Origin: Acrocarpospora pleiomorpha
GTDB taxonomy: Bacteria; Actinomycetota; Actinomycetes; Streptosporangiales; Streptosporangiaceae
Length of the DNA stretch: 37,322 nt
Direction of reading: 5' to 3'
NCBI RefSeq assembly: GCF_009687885.1
Contig: NZ_BLAF01000007.1
Location: 255,800-293,121 of the forward strand
Positions 32,245 to 37,322 of the stretch are shown here, piece after piece (positions within the stretch are counted from its first letter, which is position 1; each line of letters begins with the position of its first letter). Under the pieces are notes generated by a model. The model saw nothing but the letters and a program-made list of their open reading frames with translations. It had not been told where the DNA came from and did not search any database. The position numbers were made by a program, and so were the translations under genes.

Positions 32245-32359
32245 GGGGCAGATTCTCCCCCACAGACCGGTTGCGCTGGGAAAGTTTGGAAGCACATTTC
32301 GGGCAATCGTACCTAACCTTCCCTCTGGGGTTCCCCCAAGTGGAAAGAGGTGCGAGGTC
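32245..32359. promoter_or_regulatory. Divergent Lrp/LysE control region
   Basis: 115 bp between the Lrp and LysE starts. The core (GGGAAAGTTTGGAAGCACA) is the most AT-rich part; Lrp sites are degenerate, so I do not define one. GAGGTG lies just before the LysE ATG. Confidence 0.5.
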
Positions 32360-32977
32360 ATGGCGGTCGGTACCGTCGCCGCGTTCTGGGCGGTGTCGTT
32401 GATGTTCGTGGTGACACCGGGGGCGGACTGGGCGTACGCGATCGCGGCAGGGCTGCGGCATCGCACGGTGCTGCCCGCGGTGGGCGGTCTGCTGATCGGG
32501 CATCTGGCGGCCACCGCGGTGGTGGCGGCCGGGGTGGCCGCTCTGGTGGCCCGCTCGCCGCTGGTGATGACCGCGCTGACGGTGGCGGGCGCGGCGTATC
32601 TGGTGTGGCTGGGGATCGGCACGCTCGCCCGCCCGTCGGCCCCGCAGGCCGGTGCGGAGCCCGCCGCCGGCTCATGGGTACGTCAGGTGGCGAAAGGCGC
32701 GGGGATCAGCGGGCTCAACCCGAAGGTGTTTCTGCTGTTCTTGGCACTGCTGCCGCAGTTCGCCGACCCGGACGCGGCGTGGCCGGTCGCGGTGCAGATC
32801 GTGGTGCTGGGGCTGGTTCACGTGGCCAGCTGCGCCGTGGTCTACACGGGGGTGGGCGCGGGGGCGCGGCGAGTGCTGCGGGCGCGGCCTGCCGCGGCAC
32901 GGGCGGTGACCCGCTTCTCCGGCGCCGCGATGGTCGGAATCGGCGTGCTGCTGCTGGCAGAGCAGTTGGTCGGTTAA
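32360..32977 (+). CDS. LysE/RhtB-family amino-acid exporter
   Basis: 205 aa, ATG at 32360 after GAGGTGCGAGG. Six helices and the family motifs are present: LMFVVTPGADWAYAIAAGL at the first helix, the GHLAATAVVAAGVAAL second helix, and ISGLNPKVFLLFLALLPQF (the NPK motif). These permeases export amino acids or derivatives by proton exchange. The divergent Lrp regulator suggests amino-acid-induced expression. Confidence 0.92.
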   Translation: MAVGTVAAFWAVSLMFVVTPGADWAYAIAAGLRHRTVLPAVGGLLIGHLAATAVVAAGVAALVARSPLVMTALTVAGAAYLVWLGIGTLARPSAPQAGAEPAAGSWVRQVAKGAGISGLNPKVFLLFLALLPQFADPDAAWPVAVQIVVLGLVHVASCAVVYTGVGAGARRVLRARPAAARAVTRFSGAAMVGIGVLLLAEQLVG

Positions 32978-32984
32978 CCGACGA

Positions 32985-33006
32985 CATCACGAGTCGCGGC
33001 GAGAGA
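32985..33006. repeat. 22-bp dispersed repeat, copy 2
   Basis: Identical to 31589-31610. It begins 8 bp after the LysE stop and abuts the ABC-transporter remnant. Confidence 0.8.
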
Positions 33007-33026
33007 CTGCGACCTCCCGCCCCCAG

Positions 33027-33374
33027 TGCTGCGACCACGTAGAGCGTCATGATCCGGGAGAAGCCGATGCGGTGACTGCGGGCCAGGCAGGCGATCTGGT
33101 CGAATGCGGTACGGCCCGGGTGTACGGCACCGGCGTCGAGCAGCGCGCCCACCTCGAACAGCGGCCGGCTGATCTCCGCGTATCGACGCCCGTTGACCAG
33201 GGCCACACCGGACGTCGCCTCATGAAGGCCGACGACGACGCGCAAGGTCGTGGATTTCCCCGCGCCGTTGGGCCCCAGAAGGCCGGTCACTCGCCTGGGG
33301 TGAACATGGAAGGACAGCCGGTCCAATGCGAGCGTCGAGCCGTATCGCTTCGTCAGCTCTCTTACTTCGATCAC
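33027..33374 (-). pseudogene. Remnant of an ABC-transporter ATP-binding gene
   Basis: The first 107 residues are a normal ABC ATPase N-terminus: IEVRELTKRYGSTLALDRLS, the Walker A GLLGPNGAGKSTTLRV, and the early helical part (EVGALLDAGAVHPGRTAFDQ). The sequence then breaks at HRIGFSRI and joins to MTLYVVAAL, a hydrophobic scrap like a permease end; frame continues into unrelated bases. Signature (LSGGQ), Walker B and switch regions are absent, so it cannot hydrolyse ATP. It looks like the result of a deletion that fused the ATPase start to the tail of the partner permease. Confidence 0.72.
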
Positions 33375-33467
33375 CTCAACACGGTGACAAAACCATCCCT
33401 GCCCACGGTCGTACCTGGTCGGCTGCCCGGTTCAAGTAATCGATGGACTTATCTGGTGGCAATTGGC

Positions 33468-34790
<1,323 letters not shown>

Positions 34791-34802
34791 TTAAAAACCC
34801 GA

Positions 34803-34831
34803 TACCTATGCCATATTTCGAACCAATTGTC
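34803..34831 (-). promoter_or_regulatory. Possible promoter of the dialkylglycine decarboxylase gene
   Basis: On the minus strand a -35-like GACAAT (34826-34831) and a -10-like TAGGTA (34803-34808) are 17 nt apart, about 30 nt before the start, in an AT-rich patch. An area of the form CCATATTTCGAACCA within it resembles CCATTCGGACCA upstream of the GntR-type gene (about 36070-36080). Confidence 0.45.
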
Positions 34832-35079
34832 TCCCTTAGGTCGTACGAGCACAACAGCGTGCGCCACCGGTAACTCCACGGAACCGGTCGACCTGGGTTC
34901 TCAGGGTCGCGAATCATGTCCGACATGACCCGTCATTCAGATCGTGTGATCCTCCGGGCCAGGATCCGCCGTGGACGGGTGATCACCAGCACCTGCGGAG
35001 GAGCGCCCTCGGAGTCGCGCGGCAGCACATCGTTGGCATCTGTCGTGCGCGCAGATCGAGCCGACGGCCCGCAGTACGC
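34832..35079. other. Intergenic stretch without a gene
   Basis: Between the decarboxylase promoter and the GntR-type gene stop. Open frames exist on the plus strand but show no recognisable protein and run antisense into the regulator. I see no hairpin of note. Confidence 0.4.
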
Positions 35080-36027
35080 CTACACAACTGTGACGTCGCC
35101 GCGCTTGGCCGCCTGCATGTCCCGGACCACCTCGTTCACCATGCGAATGGAGGCGGCGTCGAGCACGTTCCCGAACTCGATCACATTCACCTTCGGCTCG
35201 AGGGCTGCCTTCAACTCCGGCTGCTGGTCTGGTATCACGACCAGGTCGATTCCATCGAGCTCCGCGCCTTCGAGGTCATGGAGTATGCGGAGGTTCTTGA
35301 GGCCCGCATCCTGCAACCAGTCGCGAACGGTCACGGCCTGGTCATCGGTGCGGTACCAGATCCCGACGGTTCGGCTCTTGGGCACGGAGGCGATCTGCAT
35401 CAGAGTTTGAACGTGCGGTGCGACGACGATGGCGACAACTTCGGTGCCGGGCCGGCGAGGCAGGTTACGGACCTGCGCCAGGTGAAAGAACGTGGTCAGG
35501 ATGAGGTCGGCCTGTTCATCCTCAGGGGAGAACTCACCGAGGACCAAGGGCTTGACCTTGATGCTGACCGCCGCCTCGAGCGCACTCGCGAAGTACTCGG
35601 CCCGGTCGGCGTTGCATTCCACGAACGAAACCTTGAGCATGTGGTCTTCCGCGCGAATGGCGACGCTCATCGCGAGCGACTGGATCTCAGCCGCCGTGAG
35701 GCCGAGGTCGACGCACTGGCGAGCTGCTGATTCCAAGATGCGCCGGGCTTCCTCCCGCGCGGCCGAGCCTTGATGCGCAGGGCTGGGACCGACGACAACG
35801 GTGCCACTGCGTCCGCGACTCTCGACCAGGCCGAGCTTGGCCAGCTCGGCATATGCCCGGGCCGCCGTATTGCGGTTGATGTGAAGGTTGTCGGCCAGCA
35901 TGCGAGCGCTGGGGAGGACCTGGCCGGGTTTGAGGTCGCCAGTCTCGATCAGGAACGACAGTTGAGCGATGATCTGTCGAAACACGGGCACATCGGAGTG
36001 CACGCTCACCTGGATCATGTCGGCCAC
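35080..36027 (-). CDS. GntR-family regulator with a long C-terminal effector domain
   Basis: 315 aa. Residues about 10-80 are a GntR winged helix (FRQIIAQLSFLIETGDLKPG, then LPSARMLADNLHINRNTAAR and ELAKLGLVESRGRSGTVVV), closest to the YtrA-like type. The remaining 220 residues have alternating strands and helices (ADLILTTFFHLAQVRNL, VGIWYRTDDQAVTVRDWLQD, GIDLVVIPDQQPELKAAL), suggesting a periplasmic-binding-like sensor. The start is GTG at 36027 or ATG at 36018. It lies directly upstream of the decarboxylase gene on the same strand, about 300 bp away, so it probably regulates it. Confidence 0.85.
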   Translation of the reverse strand: MADMIQVSVHSDVPVFRQIIAQLSFLIETGDLKPGQVLPSARMLADNLHINRNTAARAYAELAKLGLVESRGRSGTVVVGPSPAHQGSAAREEARRILESAARQCVDLGLTAAEIQSLAMSVAIRAEDHMLKVSFVECNADRAEYFASALEAAVSIKVKPLVLGEFSPEDEQADLILTTFFHLAQVRNLPRRPGTEVVAIVVAPHVQTLMQIASVPKSRTVGIWYRTDDQAVTVRDWLQDAGLKNLRILHDLEGAELDGIDLVVIPDQQPELKAALEPKVNVIEFGNVLDAASIRMVNEVVRDMQAAKRGDVTVV

Positions 36028-36456
36028 TGCCTGATTCTATCGACTGACTTTGACCTATCATCGTATACCATTCGGACCAGCGAAGATCTTCCGAAAGCAC
36101 CGTTCACAGCCGGTCAATTCGAGCTCGCCCGCGTGGCAATGACTGTTGAACTGAGTCAAACTGTCGCGATGTCCGGGCGCACAGACCACCCTCCAACGAG
36201 GGGGTGCCCACATCCCCGAGGCCGATGCCCGTCGTAACGGCGTCCGTCATCGGGACTGCCCTCAACCGGCAAGGTATGACCAGAGACGGAGGCTGGTGTC
36301 CTACCGTGGGCAGATGTCAGGTGATCTGGTGAGGCGATAACGTCCCGTCATGGAGTGGGGCTGTATCTGGTGGCCTCCACCACTTCGGTCGGATGGTCGG
36401 TGGCGGGCTTGGCGGCGTGCGCGTCTGGTGCGGTGGCCGCAGTCCTGATCTTCTAC
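36028..36456. other. Intergenic stretch; promoter of the GntR-type gene, otherwise unassigned
   Basis: The 36040-36080 part is AT-rich (TATCATCGTATACCATTCGG) and should carry the GntR promoter. From 36350 the frame of the following HTH remnant is open (GLYLVASTT, GWSVAGLAACASGAVAAV), but I cannot name this piece. Confidence 0.4.
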
Positions 36457-36606
36457 TCCGAGATCGCCGAGCACCTTCACCTCACCGTCGGCACGGTCAT
36501 GACGCACATCGGCCGCCTCCTGGCCAAGCTGTACACCCGCGACCGGGCCCAGCTCGTCATCGCGGCCTACGAAGGCGGGCTCGTCACCAACCCGTGGTCA
36601 CAATGA
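36457..36606 (+). pseudogene. C-terminal HTH remnant of a LuxR/NarL-type response regulator
   Basis: The residues SEIAEHLHLTVGTVMTHIGR and LLAKLYTRDRAQLVIAAYEG followed by a TGA match the last 50 residues of NarL/FixJ regulators (EIAxxLxxSxxTVKTHVxRLLxKLxxRDRAQLV). The receiver domain and first HTH helix are missing, and the preceding bases are unrelated. It is a 5'-truncated fragment. Confidence 0.75.
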
Positions 36607-36621
36607 TCTTCAAGCAGGGAG

Positions 36622-37322
36622 CTAGCGGGCTGATTGTGTGGCCGTTTCGAGGAGGATCTGGGCTAGTTCGTTGGGCTGGGAGAACATGGGCCAGTGGCCG
36701 GTGTTCATTTTGATCAGGTGCCAGTGGGGGCTGGTGAGGAGGGCGGCCACGTCGGGGTTTGGTTCGTCGCCGTCGAGTAGGCATTTGATGTAGGTGGCCG
36801 GGAGGTCGCTGAGGGGGCGGGTCAGGACGGCTGGTTCGGTGAGGGCGGCGCCGGGGTGGGGGGTTGAGCCGGTGACGATTCGGGAGATCTGGTCGTCGGT
36901 CAGGCCTTGGCCGGCGAAGTCGGGGGCGGTGAGCGGGGGCCAGAAGCCGTTGTTGTTGGCGATCGATGCCTCCACCATGGACCGGCCGGATGGCCAGGCG
37001 GAGACGAATGACTCGCCGTTGGCTGGGACGTTGGAGTCGACGAAGACCACGTGGGCCAGGCGGTCGCCGATGCGTTCGGCGGCTTGGCCGACGGGAATGC
37101 CTGAGTAACTGTGGCCGACCAGGATGACGTTTCGTAGATCGTGTTGTTCGATCTCATCGAGGATGTCCCGGACGTGCGTCTGTTGCCCTGCCTCGATGCC
37201 TTGTTTCTCCGCGAGGCCGGAAAGGGTCAACGGATGGGTGCCGTGACCGGCTGCGCGTAGGTCCGGCACCACCTCGTCCCACGCCCACGATCCAAGCCAC
37301 GCGCCTGCGACCAGTACGAATT
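36622..37322 (-). CDS. Alpha/beta hydrolase (5' end outside window)
   Basis: The frame is open to the right edge: bases beyond 37272 encode FVLVAGAWLGSWAWDEVVPDL, the normal N-terminus of esterase-like alpha/beta hydrolases, with the oxyanion region. The nucleophile elbow is VGHSYSG, the late acid is in CLLDGDEP, and the His is in NTGHWPMFSQP. It resembles the salicylate-esterase/EstC-like group (about 230 aa); 233 residues are visible. The start codon is probably only a few codons beyond the edge. The substrate is unknown. Confidence 0.87.
   Translation of the reverse strand, partial: FVLVAGAWLGSWAWDEVVPDLRAAGHGTHPLTLSGLAEKQGIEAGQQTHVRDILDEIEQHDLRNVILVGHSYSGIPVGQAAERIGDRLAHVVFVDSNVPANGESFVSAWPSGRSMVEASIANNNGFWPPLTAPDFAGQGLTDDQISRIVTGSTPHPGAALTEPAVLTRPLSDLPATYIKCLLDGDEPNPDVAALLTSPHWHLIKMNTGHWPMFSQPNELAQILLETATQSAR

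Noticed and set aside
31589..33006. 22-bp repeats as attachment sites of a mobile element
   Set aside because: No integrase, transposase or tRNA is linked and the enclosed pair (Lrp/LysE) is an ordinary unit; kept only as a repeat.
34916..35410. Plus-strand open frame of 164 codons between dgdA and the GntR-type gene
   Set aside because: It is mostly antisense to the regulator, with no recognisable protein and no ribosome site.
36355..36456. Possible HATPase-like fragment (GLYLVASTT...GWSVAG) upstream of the HTH remnant
   Set aside because: Only a few residues fit the pattern; not enough to assign a family.

Overview
The window is very GC-rich, uses GTG/TTG starts and 4-nt stop/start overlaps freely, and carries class E and class F sortases, an LAxTG surface protein, Lrp/GntR/XRE regulators and long Ser/Thr/Pro linkers. 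This points to a filamentous actinomycete, plausibly of the Streptosporangiales type; the family is a guess. I saw no tRNA, rRNA, CRISPR array, integrase or transposase.

Region 1 (1-17.6 kb) reads as a cell-envelope polysaccharide and surface-protein locus. A plus-strand run holds a membrane-anchored PstS-like protein (cut by the window edge), a sortase-fold protein whose catalytic Cys is Thr, a lipid-linked-glycan flippase fused in frame to a Wzz-type chain-length domain, and a hexapeptide acyltransferase. Facing it are a PAPS-type sulfotransferase with a perfect 165-bp in-frame tandem duplication and a secreted PstS-like protein. After a small cupredoxin-like lipoprotein comes a tight six-gene minus-strand operon (16188 to 9252): Ig-like secreted protein, second sulfotransferase, glycoside-hydrolase-like lipoprotein, O-antigen-ligase-like polymerase, glycosyltransferase and methyltransferase. 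A divergent GT4 glycosyltransferase follows. Together they could make, sulfate, acetylate, methylate, export, size and trim an extracellular glycan; that role is inference.

Region 2 (17.6-24.1 kb) is a surface-protein region: a 58-aa membrane protein, a class E sortase with its likely substrate (LAKTG signal, HtaA-like domain, 27 Ser-Ala pairs), a class F sortase with a secreted anchored partner, an endonuclease V, and a secreted beta-helix protein.

Region 3 (24.2-33.4 kb) is accessory and partly eroded: SAM methyltransferase, XRE-cupin regulator, an internally deleted thioredoxin-reductase-like gene, a DHA2 MFS exporter, a PobA-like hydroxylase, an AraC regulator, a siderophore-interacting protein and an Lrp/LysE pair. 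Between them lies gene debris: a second diverged copy of the MFS 3' end, a short dispersed repeat and a truncated ABC ATPase.

Region 4 (33.4-37.3 kb) holds a 2,2-dialkylglycine decarboxylase with a GntR-type regulator, a LuxR-type HTH remnant and an alpha/beta hydrolase cut by the right edge.

All calls come from reading the sequence and recalled family features; no database search was run.
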